From an uncultured Chitinophagaceae bacterium (GTDB taxonomy: Bacteria > Bacteroidota > Bacteroidia > Chitinophagales > Chitinophagaceae): a stretch of DNA of 10,247 nt. The first letter of the stretch is position 1. The number at the start of each line of letters is the position of its first letter. The stretch covers positions 1 to 10,247 of the forward strand of contig CAMPGG010000109.1 of NCBI GenBank assembly GCA_946885335.1. The letters are read 5' to 3'. The notes under the pieces were generated by a model. That model searched no databases. It was given only the letters and a program-made list of their open reading frames with translations, and was not told the DNA's origin. Shown one piece after another: positions 1-5,632 of the stretch. The position numbers were made by a program, and so were the translations under genes.

Positions 1-2
1 TG

Positions 3-1076
3 TCTCGATTCAAATTATTATCCAATATAAATGACCTGAACAAAGGAGAAGAATTATTGCGCAAAGCGGCCGCCAGGCTGGATTATAAAAACCCGGACCT
101 TTTACAAACACTTTCCAGGGTAGCCATAACCGGTCATCGATTTAAAGAAGCTGCTATGCTGAACAGCCAGTCGCTGGAATTTAACGGTAATGAATATGCG
201 TATTCACTTGCTGCATTTGATGCTTCTATGGAATTGGGATTATATAAGCAATCATCCCGATTTCTTGAACAAAATGGTGAAAAAGAATCATTTCATTATT
301 TGATAAGACTGGCAAAAAAACAGGATCATGATGGTAACCTGGATGCTGCCATTCAAAGTATGGAAAAAGCATTTGACAAAATAAAACATACCAATAATAC
401 GGAGCTCTATTGCTGGACGTTAGCAAACCTGGGTGATATGTACGGGCATGCAGGCAGAATTAAAGAATCATACAATATGTATCGCAAAGTTTTGGATACT
501 GATCCCGCCTATTTATACGCGTTGAAAGGCATTGCCTGGATTGCGTATGCACATGACCGTAATATAGCGCTTGCCAAAACAATATTGAATTTTATCAACC
601 AGCATGCTGGCGATCCCACTACCTTATTATTGCTCGCTGAACTGGCAACTTACGAAGGCAATGCAAATGAAGCCGGAATGCTGAAGGCCCGTTTTATCCG
701 TGAAGCCGGTAAGGCATCCTATGGAACTATGCATAACAAATATTTGATTCAACTATTTACAGAAGATGAAGACATGCTGCCTGCTGCACTGAAGATTGCA
801 CAACAAGAACTGAAGGATCGGGAAACACCTGAAACCTGGTCATGGTTAGCCTGGGTATACTATCATATGGGCGACTATGAAAAAGCCGGTAACATTTACA
901 GCAATTATGTTTTGGGTAAAACCTTTGAACCCGAAGCATTGGTATATGGCGTTTTTATTCTTGATAAAATGAACCGGGAAAATGAATCACAAGATTTATA
1001 CAATGAATGTATGGAAAGTGCCTTTGAATTGGGACCTGTTCAAATAGCGGAATTGAAAATGCATAAAAACAAATAA
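3..1076 (+). CDS. TPR-repeat protein, 5' end outside the window
   Basis: Reading frame 3 is open from the window edge to the TAA at 1074-1076, giving 357 visible residues. The TTG at 57 is an internal codon, not a convincing start, because the frame continues upstream without a stop. The protein is built of helical repeats of the tetratricopeptide type. Clear examples are the segment around 'LANLGDMYGHAGRIKESYNM' (about bases 420-480), the following 'DPAYLYALKGIAW', and 'SWLAWVYYHMGDYEKAGNIY' (about bases 840-900), each with the small-G-Y-A spacing of TPRs. Such arrays are protein-protein interaction scaffolds; no enzymatic domain is visible. No signal peptide can be judged because the N terminus is missing. 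The C terminus is charged (ends HKNK). The partner cannot be named from the sequence. TPR proteins with a similar C terminus may lie beside DUF4331-type secreted proteins in Bacteroidota, but that is a loose recollection and untested here. The next gene, on the opposite strand, ends 2 bp away. Confidence 0.85.
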   Translation, partial: SRFKLLSNINDLNKGEELLRKAAARLDYKNPDLLQTLSRVAITGHRFKEAAMLNSQSLEFNGNEYAYSLAAFDASMELGLYKQSSRFLEQNGEKESFHYLIRLAKKQDHDGNLDAAIQSMEKAFDKIKHTNNTELYCWTLANLGDMYGHAGRIKESYNMYRKVLDTDPAYLYALKGIAWIAYAHDRNIALAKTILNFINQHAGDPTTLLLLAELATYEGNANEAGMLKARFIREAGKASYGTMHNKYLIQLFTEDEDMLPAALKIAQQELKDRETPETWSWLAWVYYHMGDYEKAGNIYSNYVLGKTFEPEALVYGVFILDKMNRENESQDLYNECMESAFELGPVQIAELKMHKNK

Positions 1077-1078
1077 AA

Positions 1079-1273
1079 TCATTCCATTGCCTTATCAAAA
1101 TCACAGTAACCTATAATTGAAAAAGTTTTATAGAATCGTTTTTTGCCATTTCTTATCCACAGTTCAGCGTAACGATCAAAAAAATTTGAGAAATATAAAT
1201 CCGGGCATCCATTCATTACGTAAATAAAATAATTCCTCCCCTGGTTAACTACAGCTTTTATGAATGGCTGCAT
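1079..1273 (-). CDS. Small hypothetical protein (64 aa), uncertain
   Basis: This ORF runs from ATG (complement of 1271-1273) to TGA (complement of 1079-1081) and fills the gap between the TPR gene and the lipoprotein gene almost exactly. It is not a shadow of another gene, because nothing convincing is coded on the other strand across most of it. It encodes 64 residues rich in Phe, Tyr, Asn and Lys (MQPFIKAVVNQGRNYF at the start, GYCDFDKAME at the end) with ordinary codons for an AT-rich genome. The bases before the ATG are A-rich (GTTAAAAA), which fits Bacteroidota translation starts. No signal peptide, membrane helix or known motif is seen. It overlaps the longer of two possible starts of the downstream gene but not the preferred one at 1297. 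I do not recognise the family. It may be a true small gene, a remnant of a longer one, or chance. Confidence 0.35.
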   Translation of the reverse strand: MQPFIKAVVNQGRNYFIYVMNGCPDLYFSNFFDRYAELWIRNGKKRFYKTFSIIGYCDFDKAME

Positions 1274-1296
1274 TTTTTAACTTCAAAATACATCAC

Positions 1297-1899
1297 ATGA
1301 AACATTTAACATCAGGGAAATTTTTAAGCTTCGTTTTAGGATCTTTCGTTTTAATGGCATTTACACAGTGCACTAAATCTTCTCTTAACCAGGAAGAACA
1401 GTCGATAACTGAAACCAGGATGGCACACAAATCTTTAAACCTTAAAAAGGAATACACAGCGACCTTAAACTCACTGAATAATTCCGGAGCAAGTGGCACA
1501 GCTACGCTTTCACTCGAAGGAAATATGTTGACCGTTAAAATTGAGGCCATGGGATTAGAACCCAATAAACTTCATCCTCAACACATTCATGGCTTCGAAA
1601 CTGATACACGGAATTCAACATGTCCCACAATGGCAGCCGATACCAATGGAGATGGCTATGTTGATCTTGTTGAAGGATTGCCTTCATACGGGCCAGTGCT
1701 TTTAAACCTGGCGCCATTACCAACTGCAGATGCAAATGGTAATGTTATGTTTGAGCAAACATTTGAAATCAGTAAAAATTTATTGCCCCTCCAAAACAGG
1801 GCTATCGTTTTACATGGTTTAACGGTGAATGGTGTATATGAAGCCGTAATGCCTGTTGCATGTGGACAAATTCAAAATATGAATGGCATGATGAATTAA
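1297..1899 (+). CDS. CHRD / Cu,Zn-SOD-like lipoprotein with an EF-hand-type loop (200 aa)
   Basis: An exported protein, probably a lipoprotein. I chose the ATG at 1297 over the in-frame ATG at 1264 because it starts a proper signal sequence: MKHLTSGKF, a hydrophobic stretch SFVLGSFVLMAF, then Cys25. The residues before Cys25 (FTQ) are a loose lipobox, so lipidation is likely but not certain. The mature part is a beta-rich domain of the kind annotated as CHRD in Bacteroidota. It also lines up by eye with Cu,Zn superoxide dismutase. HPQHIHGF (His96, His98) sits where SOD has its HxH copper ligands, Cys109 and Cys189 (in VACGQI) match the SOD disulfide cysteines, and His173 in NRAIVLHG matches the third copper ligand. 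The SOD zinc loop is not present. In its place D115-E126 (DTNGDGYVDLVE) fits a complete 12-residue EF-hand calcium loop. The function is unknown. Copper binding, calcium binding and dismutase activity are all inference. A terminator follows 27 bp after the stop codon. Confidence 0.85.
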   Translation: MKHLTSGKFLSFVLGSFVLMAFTQCTKSSLNQEEQSITETRMAHKSLNLKKEYTATLNSLNNSGASGTATLSLEGNMLTVKIEAMGLEPNKLHPQHIHGFETDTRNSTCPTMAADTNGDGYVDLVEGLPSYGPVLLNLAPLPTADANGNVMFEQTFEISKNLLPLQNRAIVLHGLTVNGVYEAVMPVACGQIQNMNGMMN

Positions 1900-1925
1900 G
1901 TTTTGGTTTGAATGTTAAGTTAAAA

Positions 1926-1955
1926 AGCTGCTCTTGGTATGAGCAGCTTTTTTTT
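1926..1955 (+). terminator. Intrinsic terminator after the lipoprotein gene
   Basis: A perfect 8-bp stem, AGCTGCTC (1926-1933) with GAGCAGCT (1941-1948), closes a 7-base loop and runs into eight T residues (1948-1955). It lies 27 bp past the lipoprotein stop codon. The left flank is A-rich (1922-1926), so the same hairpin has a short T-run on the reverse strand and may also end the convergent histidine kinase transcript, whose stop is at 1977. Confidence 0.88.
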
Positions 1956-1976
1956 ATCAAAAACTTCCTCAGAGAA

Positions 1977-3761
1977 TTATTCTATAATACTTGAAGTCAT
2001 AGAAACTTTTTCCTTTTCTACACCTGATCCTTCAACAGGTAAATAAATATGCATGCGCATGCCCTGGCCGGGAATACCATTTGCAGAAATAAATCCTTTG
2101 TGATTTTCCATGATCTTTTTACAAATTGCCAGCCCTATTCCTGTTCCTTCATACTCAGCCTGGCCGTGCAAGCGGTGAAAAATTTCAAATATTTTTTCCG
2201 CATCCTTATCATCTAAACCAATGCCATTATCAGTGAATGAAATATGATGATATAAAGTGGCCGGATCTTTACCGATGGATGCTGCAATTTGACCTTCAAT
2301 AATTTCAGAATCAATAATGATATGTGGCGCAACACCAGGCTTTCTGAATTTGATAGAATTACTGAGAATATTTGTAAACAATTGCTCAAATTGAAAAGGA
2401 ATTACATTCACAACAGGCAGTTTTGATGCTTCGATAAAAACTTCCTGCTGATCAATCATTTCACCCATGCTTGCTTTAACTTCTTTCAATAGTATGTTCA
2501 GGTCGGTTTTTTCAAAAAGCTTTTCTTTACTATTCACATGCAAATAAGCAAGGAGATTATCAATTAATTTTCTCATCATGCCTGTGGCATTTTGCAATCT
2601 CCTGAAATACTCTTTGCTCTTATCGGACAACAGGTCTTTTTCCAGTTGAATAATTTGTGTACTGAATGTTTCAATTTTTCTTAGTGGCGCTTTCAGGTCA
2701 TGACTTGCCGCATAATTAAAAGAAGATAATTCATAATTCCTGCTTTCCAATTCAGCGTTCTTTAACTGCAATTCCTTTGTTCTTTCTTTTACAATGGATT
2801 CCAACTGGTCCCTTGTGGTACGCAGCCATTGTTCGGTATGTCTTTGTTCTGCAATTGCCGAATTGAGAACAAGAGCCATAATGCAATTCACTGAAATAAA
2901 AGCTTCTGTTGTAAGTAACGAGTCATTGAGTGAAGGACCAATGAAAGGTCCAATGCCAGATAAAGTTCCAAAATTGACTATAACAGCAGAAAAAACTAAT
3001 AAAGCAGTAACGCTGTATAGATTTAAACGAACAGCAGCCCAAATCAGGAATGGTGTTATGATAAATGCCCTGGTAAAAACAAAATCCGGGCTAAACCAAT
3101 TAAAGAAAACTGTGCCGGAAGTTATAGTTATAGCAACTACAAGAATTACTGCTTCAATAATTCTTCTTGTACTGATTTTATGATCGATCTGAATTTTTCC
3201 AGCCAGCCAAACCACTAAAAATGGCGTGAGTAAAAGAATGCCGGTAAGATCCCCGATCCACCAGGTGAACCAAACTGAAAAATATTCGGATGGAGAAACA
3301 ATGTTACTGATTAATATGCCGGTGGCCCCGATTGTACAACTTACCAGGCACATTAAACCGGAAGTAAAAAGAAAATAAACCACATACAGAACTTTTTTGA
3401 AAAGCTCACCAACCTTTAAATCAACAATAAATCTGTTTATTAAATAATGACCTGCAAGTGCTGACAATGTATTTCCTAAACCTAACAAAGCAGACAGCCA
3501 GGAAGCGTTTAATAATGGGAGTGTATCATTTCTTATAAAATCAAAAAGATTTGCAGACATGGCTCCCAGGAAAATACCCAGCGCTAAATATCTTCCGCCA
3601 AGCAATAAAACGGCAAAAGCAAAACCAGATGCGGGCCAGATTGGAGAAGCATTTGAAGCAAAAAGAGAATACTGGAGACTTGCCGTTGCTAACACAAAAT
3701 ATACGGCAGCTACCAGGGATATCCTGAAGATTTTTTCACCGGGCTTTAATTGAAGCACCAT
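1977..3761 (-). CDS. MASE1-domain sensor histidine kinase (594 aa)
   Basis: A membrane-bound two-component sensor kinase. Residues about 10-305 form a polytopic MASE1-type sensor with roughly eight to ten hydrophobic segments; the early motif SPIWPASGFAFAVLLLGGRY is typical of MASE1. A coiled-coil linker follows (about 306-345, with KERTKELQLKNAELESRNYE). The dimerisation/phosphoacceptor domain has the H-box SHDLKAPLRKI with His354 as the predicted phosphorylated residue. The HATPase_c domain shows the N-box (N464, N468 in TNILSNSIKF), the G1 box DNGIGL (511-516), the F-box region EIFHRLHG (526-533) and the G2 box GTGIGLAICKKI (539-550). All catalytic boxes look intact. There is no PAS domain, no C-terminal receiver and no response regulator gene in the window, so it is an orphan here. 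The bound signal is unknown. It is convergent with the lipoprotein gene and divergent from the 56-aa membrane protein. The start has no Shine-Dalgarno sequence, which is normal in this phylum. Confidence 0.93.
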   Translation of the reverse strand: MVLQLKPGEKIFRISLVAAVYFVLATASLQYSLFASNASPIWPASGFAFAVLLLGGRYLALGIFLGAMSANLFDFIRNDTLPLLNASWLSALLGLGNTLSALAGHYLINRFIVDLKVGELFKKVLYVVYFLFTSGLMCLVSCTIGATGILISNIVSPSEYFSVWFTWWIGDLTGILLLTPFLVVWLAGKIQIDHKISTRRIIEAVILVVAITITSGTVFFNWFSPDFVFTRAFIITPFLIWAAVRLNLYSVTALLVFSAVIVNFGTLSGIGPFIGPSLNDSLLTTEAFISVNCIMALVLNSAIAEQRHTEQWLRTTRDQLESIVKERTKELQLKNAELESRNYELSSFNYAASHDLKAPLRKIETFSTQIIQLEKDLLSDKSKEYFRRLQNATGMMRKLIDNLLAYLHVNSKEKLFEKTDLNILLKEVKASMGEMIDQQEVFIEASKLPVVNVIPFQFEQLFTNILSNSIKFRKPGVAPHIIIDSEIIEGQIAASIGKDPATLYHHISFTDNGIGLDDKDAEKIFEIFHRLHGQAEYEGTGIGLAICKKIMENHKGFISANGIPGQGMRMHIYLPVEGSGVEKEKVSMTSSIIE

Positions 3762-3939
3762 ATAAGATTAGTTAGGGCATAAATACTGGCAGTAACCAGG
3801 CACATTTACCACTTGAGTAAAAATATTCATTTTCCAGGTTAAAACCGAGCAGTCAGCCAAATCTTATTTTGCTGAAATTTGTATAAATAAAACGTACTAA
3901 GGTTAGAAGATTTCCTCTATTTATTTTAATAATCCGGTT

Positions 3940-4110
3940 ATGAACATATTCATCATGATATGCCTGGGCATTGCAGCCATAGCGCTAATCATATTTATGA
4001 TCAGGCGAAACTTAAAAGACAAAAATGAATTTGAACAAAAAATCAAGCATGATTATCGCAAACCAAAAAACGATAAAGGAGATATTGAAGTGGATGAAGT
4101 GCTGCATTAA
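3940..4110 (+). CDS. Small single-pass membrane protein (56 aa)
   Basis: A short ORF from ATG at 3940 to TAA at 4108-4110. Residues 1-21 are strongly hydrophobic (MNIFIMICLGIAAIALIIFM), followed at once by Arg-Arg, so the charged C-terminal half should face the cytoplasm. That half is rich in Lys, Asp and Glu and ends in an acidic tail (DIEVDEVLH). The architecture, a membrane anchor with a charged tail of about 35 residues, resembles small uncharacterised membrane proteins that I believe recur in Chitinophagaceae, but I cannot name a family. It is divergent from the histidine kinase (178-bp gap) and convergent with lacI (56-bp gap), so it is its own transcription unit. No Shine-Dalgarno sequence is seen. 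The function is unknown. The very clean topology and lack of overlap with other genes argue that it is real. Confidence 0.7.
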   Translation: MNIFIMICLGIAAIALIIFMIRRNLKDKNEFEQKIKHDYRKPKNDKGDIEVDEVLH

Positions 4111-4143
4111 GTTTTAAAAATCAATGAATCACACAACTTAAGT

Positions 4144-4180
4144 TTTTGCTGCACGATGCAAAATTTTTATTTTTTTATTG
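4144..4180 (+). terminator. Candidate intrinsic terminator after the 56-aa gene
   Basis: TTTTGC (4144-4149) can pair with GCAAAA (4158-4163) around an 8-base loop, followed by a long T-rich run (4164-4176). It lies 33 bp after the stop of the small membrane-protein gene and reaches into the 3' end of the convergent lacI-type gene. The stem is short and weak (two G-C pairs), so this is a moderate call that rests largely on the T-run and the position. Confidence 0.42.
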
Positions 4181-5186
4181 GTGTAGATTTCCCGACAACT
4201 AATTGTGCCTGCAAAACCCTTTGAGTAATTTTCTTTTTGTTGCTGATTTTTTCAAATAAAATATTGACAGCTTCTGTACCCATTTCAAGTAAAGGCTGCC
4301 GGATATGAGAAAGCCGGGAATAAAATATTTCCGTAGCATCGGATTCATCAAACGTAAGAATGGCTAAGTCTTTAGGGATATGGATACTTAATGTATTGAT
4401 ATATTTTAAGCCCGCGGTAGACACTTTATTACTTGCAAAAAAAATAGCATCAACCGGTTCAGGTTGGGTAAGTAAATCATGAATAGCATTTTCCACCTCA
4501 CCCATGTTTGGTTCGTCTACTTCAACTTCTTTCAACCAGTTTTTATTAAAAACTATTTTCCCCTTTTTTAAAGCCGCTTTGTACCCGGCTTTGCGATCCT
4601 TTAAATGAACCAGTTTAGTTTTAAAACCGATCATACCTATTTTTGAATAACCCCGGTCAATTAAATGATTGATCCCCTGGAAGGTTGCATTAAAATTATT
4701 AACCGCCACATAGCTTACATTCAACCCCGGAAAATACCTGTCAATTAATACAAAAGGGATTTTTGTTTTGCGAAGTTTTTCAATGACAGGTTCATCATTT
4801 TCTGCTGGTGCAATTATGAGACCGTCTACCTGGTGATCCAGGAAAACATCGATCAATTTTTTGGAGCGTTCAGCGCTTTCATCAGAACTTCCGAAAATCA
4901 CTGTATAATTATATTTTTCCGCCTCATCTTCAATTATGCGTGCCAGTGAAGAAAAAAATGGATTGGCAATATCCGCCACAACTAACCCTAAGGTATAAGT
5001 CTTTTTCGTTTTCAGGCTTTTAGCAATCTGGTTGGGCCGGTAATTCAATTTTTCTGCGGTATCCCTGATTTTTTGCGCAACTTCTTTATTTATCCTGTCC
5101 TTAAACCGATTATTTAAAACATAGGAAACCAGGGTTATTGAAACCCCTACTCTTTCCGCAATATCTTTTAGTGAAACCTTTTTCAT
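4167..5186 (-). CDS. LacI-family transcriptional regulator (339 aa)
   Basis: A full-length LacI/GalR-type regulator, normal size for the family. The N-terminal helix-turn-helix is SLKDIAERVGVSITLVSYVL (residues 5-24), with recognition helix SITLVSYVLNN. The usual Arg of 'VSRVLN' is replaced by Tyr22. The hinge helix follows (RPNQIAKSLK, 50-59) and keeps a leucine (Leu58) at the position that family members wedge into a central CpG of the operator. From about residue 65 (TLGLVVADIANPFFSSL) to the end is a periplasmic-binding-protein-like effector domain, with the family signatures DGLIIAP, FVLIDRY and LAILTFDESDATEIF. It is divergent from the MFS transporter-glucosidase operon, the classic position of a local sugar-responsive repressor. 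Operator-like repeats in the intergenic gap, including a partial copy 37 bp upstream of this start, suggest it controls the operon and possibly itself. The effector sugar is unknown. Confidence 0.93.
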   Translation of the reverse strand: MKKVSLKDIAERVGVSITLVSYVLNNRFKDRINKEVAQKIRDTAEKLNYRPNQIAKSLKTKKTYTLGLVVADIANPFFSSLARIIEDEAEKYNYTVIFGSSDESAERSKKLIDVFLDHQVDGLIIAPAENDEPVIEKLRKTKIPFVLIDRYFPGLNVSYVAVNNFNATFQGINHLIDRGYSKIGMIGFKTKLVHLKDRKAGYKAALKKGKIVFNKNWLKEVEVDEPNMGEVENAIHDLLTQPEPVDAIFFASNKVSTAGLKYINTLSIHIPKDLAILTFDESDATEIFYSRLSHIRQPLLEMGTEAVNILFEKISNKKKITQRVLQAQLVVGKSTPIKK

Positions 5187-5222
5187 ACTGTAGCCCCGAA
5201 GTTAATAAACCTGCTTATCATA

Positions 5223-5237
5223 AAAGATTTAAACAAT
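5223..5237 (+). promoter_or_regulatory. Partial third copy of the operator-like motif, near lacI start
   Basis: AAAGATTTAAACAAT shares TTTAAACAA (5228-5236) and the flanking AAA with the two stronger repeats at 5285 and 5474, but it lacks their central CG. It lies 37 bp upstream of the regulator's start codon, a position suited to autoregulation. AT-rich DNA makes a chance match possible. Confidence 0.3.
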
Positions 5238-5284
5238 CTATTATGCTTATCAAAATCAAATATTTTCATAAAACAGGCGATTTG

Positions 5285-5303
5285 TTGAAACGTTTAAACA
5301 AAT
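5285..5303 (+). promoter_or_regulatory. Operator-like repeat A (LacI-type candidate)
   Basis: TTGAAACGTTTAAACAAAT matches repeat B (5474-5492) at 18 of 19 positions. Around the central CG the half sites TTGAAAC and GTTTAAA are inverted at 6 of 7 positions. A central CpG is the hallmark of LacI-family operators, and the divergent gene encodes such a protein. The site fills the spacer of the promoter at 5285-5315, so bound repressor would block RNA polymerase. Binding by this regulator is inferred. Confidence 0.6.
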
Positions 5304-5315
5304 TGTTTATTTTTG
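5285..5315 (+). promoter_or_regulatory. Bacteroidota-type promoter, forward
   Basis: TTG (5285-5287) and TATTTTTG (5308-5315, a full match to TAnnTTTG) are separated by 20 bp, the spacing expected of the Bacteroidota housekeeping sigma factor. Transcription should begin near 5320-5324 and head toward the terminator at 5381 and, beyond it, the transporter gene. Confidence 0.55.
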
Positions 5316-5320
5316 TGCTG

Positions 5321-5411
5321 ATCATGGATTCACAATAAATCCGGATCAATTTTTTCATATAGCAAGCAATCGTTAAAGCGGTCCGCTGTTTCTACAGCGG
5401 ACATTTTTTTT
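5321..5411 (+). ncRNA. Candidate ~90-nt short transcript or attenuated leader
   Basis: This is the stretch between the predicted start of the promoter at 5285-5315 and the end of the terminator at 5381-5411. It holds only a 4-codon ATG frame (5324-5338), so any product would be RNA. Two readings fit: a stand-alone small RNA repressed by the LacI protein, or a leader whose terminator limits read-through into the transporter operon. I found no riboswitch-like core. It is inferred only from promoter plus terminator. Confidence 0.35.
5381..5411 (+). terminator. Orphan intrinsic terminator upstream of the transporter operon
   Basis: GTCCGCTGT (5381-5389) pairs perfectly with ACAGCGGAC (5394-5402) around a TTCT loop, followed by eight T residues (5404-5411). 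It is a textbook forward-strand terminator. No annotated gene precedes it on this strand, because lacI is transcribed away from it. There is no T-run for use in the other direction. Confidence 0.88.
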
Positions 5412-5473
5412 ATCATTACACAATACCTTTAACTTAACAGGTAATGTGATCTTTATGTTAACCGGGTTAAAAG

Positions 5474-5492
5474 TTGAATCGTTTAAACAAAT
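5474..5492 (+). promoter_or_regulatory. Operator-like repeat B (LacI-type candidate)
   Basis: TTGAATCGTTTAAACAAAT differs from repeat A at one base and begins exactly 189 bp after it. The shared core contains the palindrome GTTTAAAC. To its right TAACTTGT (5499-5506) is a degraded match to TAnnTTTG with a 22-bp spacer from the TTG at 5474, so a second, weaker promoter nearer the transporter gene is possible. The distance is about 18 helical turns at 10.5 bp per turn, which would let a repressor bridge both sites on the same DNA face. Confidence 0.55.
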
Positions 5493-5632
5493 ATGGCATA
5501 ACTTGTGCATTAGAAATTCAGCTGGCCTTATTTGGTCGTTCAATACAATTGCATACGCCAAACAACTTTCGATTGTTAATCGCTATATGGAAAAAATTAA
5601 ACCAGTGATTAATCAAGAAAATTAAAAGTGTT

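Larger units (their letters stand above)
5187..5632. other. 446-bp regulatory intergenic region between lacI and the transporter operon
   Basis: No protein gene of credible size is seen. The region holds, left to right, a partial operator-like copy (5223-5237), an operator-like repeat overlapping a consensus promoter (5285-5315), a perfect intrinsic terminator (5381-5411), a second operator-like repeat (5474-5492) with a weaker promoter-like element to its right, and a 12-codon mini-ORF (5587-5625, MEKIKPVINQEN) ending 7 bp before the transporter start. The length and density of signals point to layered control of the operon. Confidence 0.7.

Noticed and set aside
57..59. TTG at 57 as the start of the TPR gene
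   Set aside because: The same frame is open without a stop back to the window edge and the upstream residues continue in the same style, so the gene is cut by the edge.
1264..1296. Longer start of the lipoprotein gene at 1264
   Set aside because: It would put MAAFFNFKIHH before a complete signal peptide that starts naturally at Met 1297, and it would overlap the reverse ORF.
2794..3183. 129-aa forward ORF inside the histidine kinase gene
   Set aside because: It is the antisense of the kinase membrane and linker region, has no recognisable features, and the opposite strand has clear MASE1/HisKA homology.
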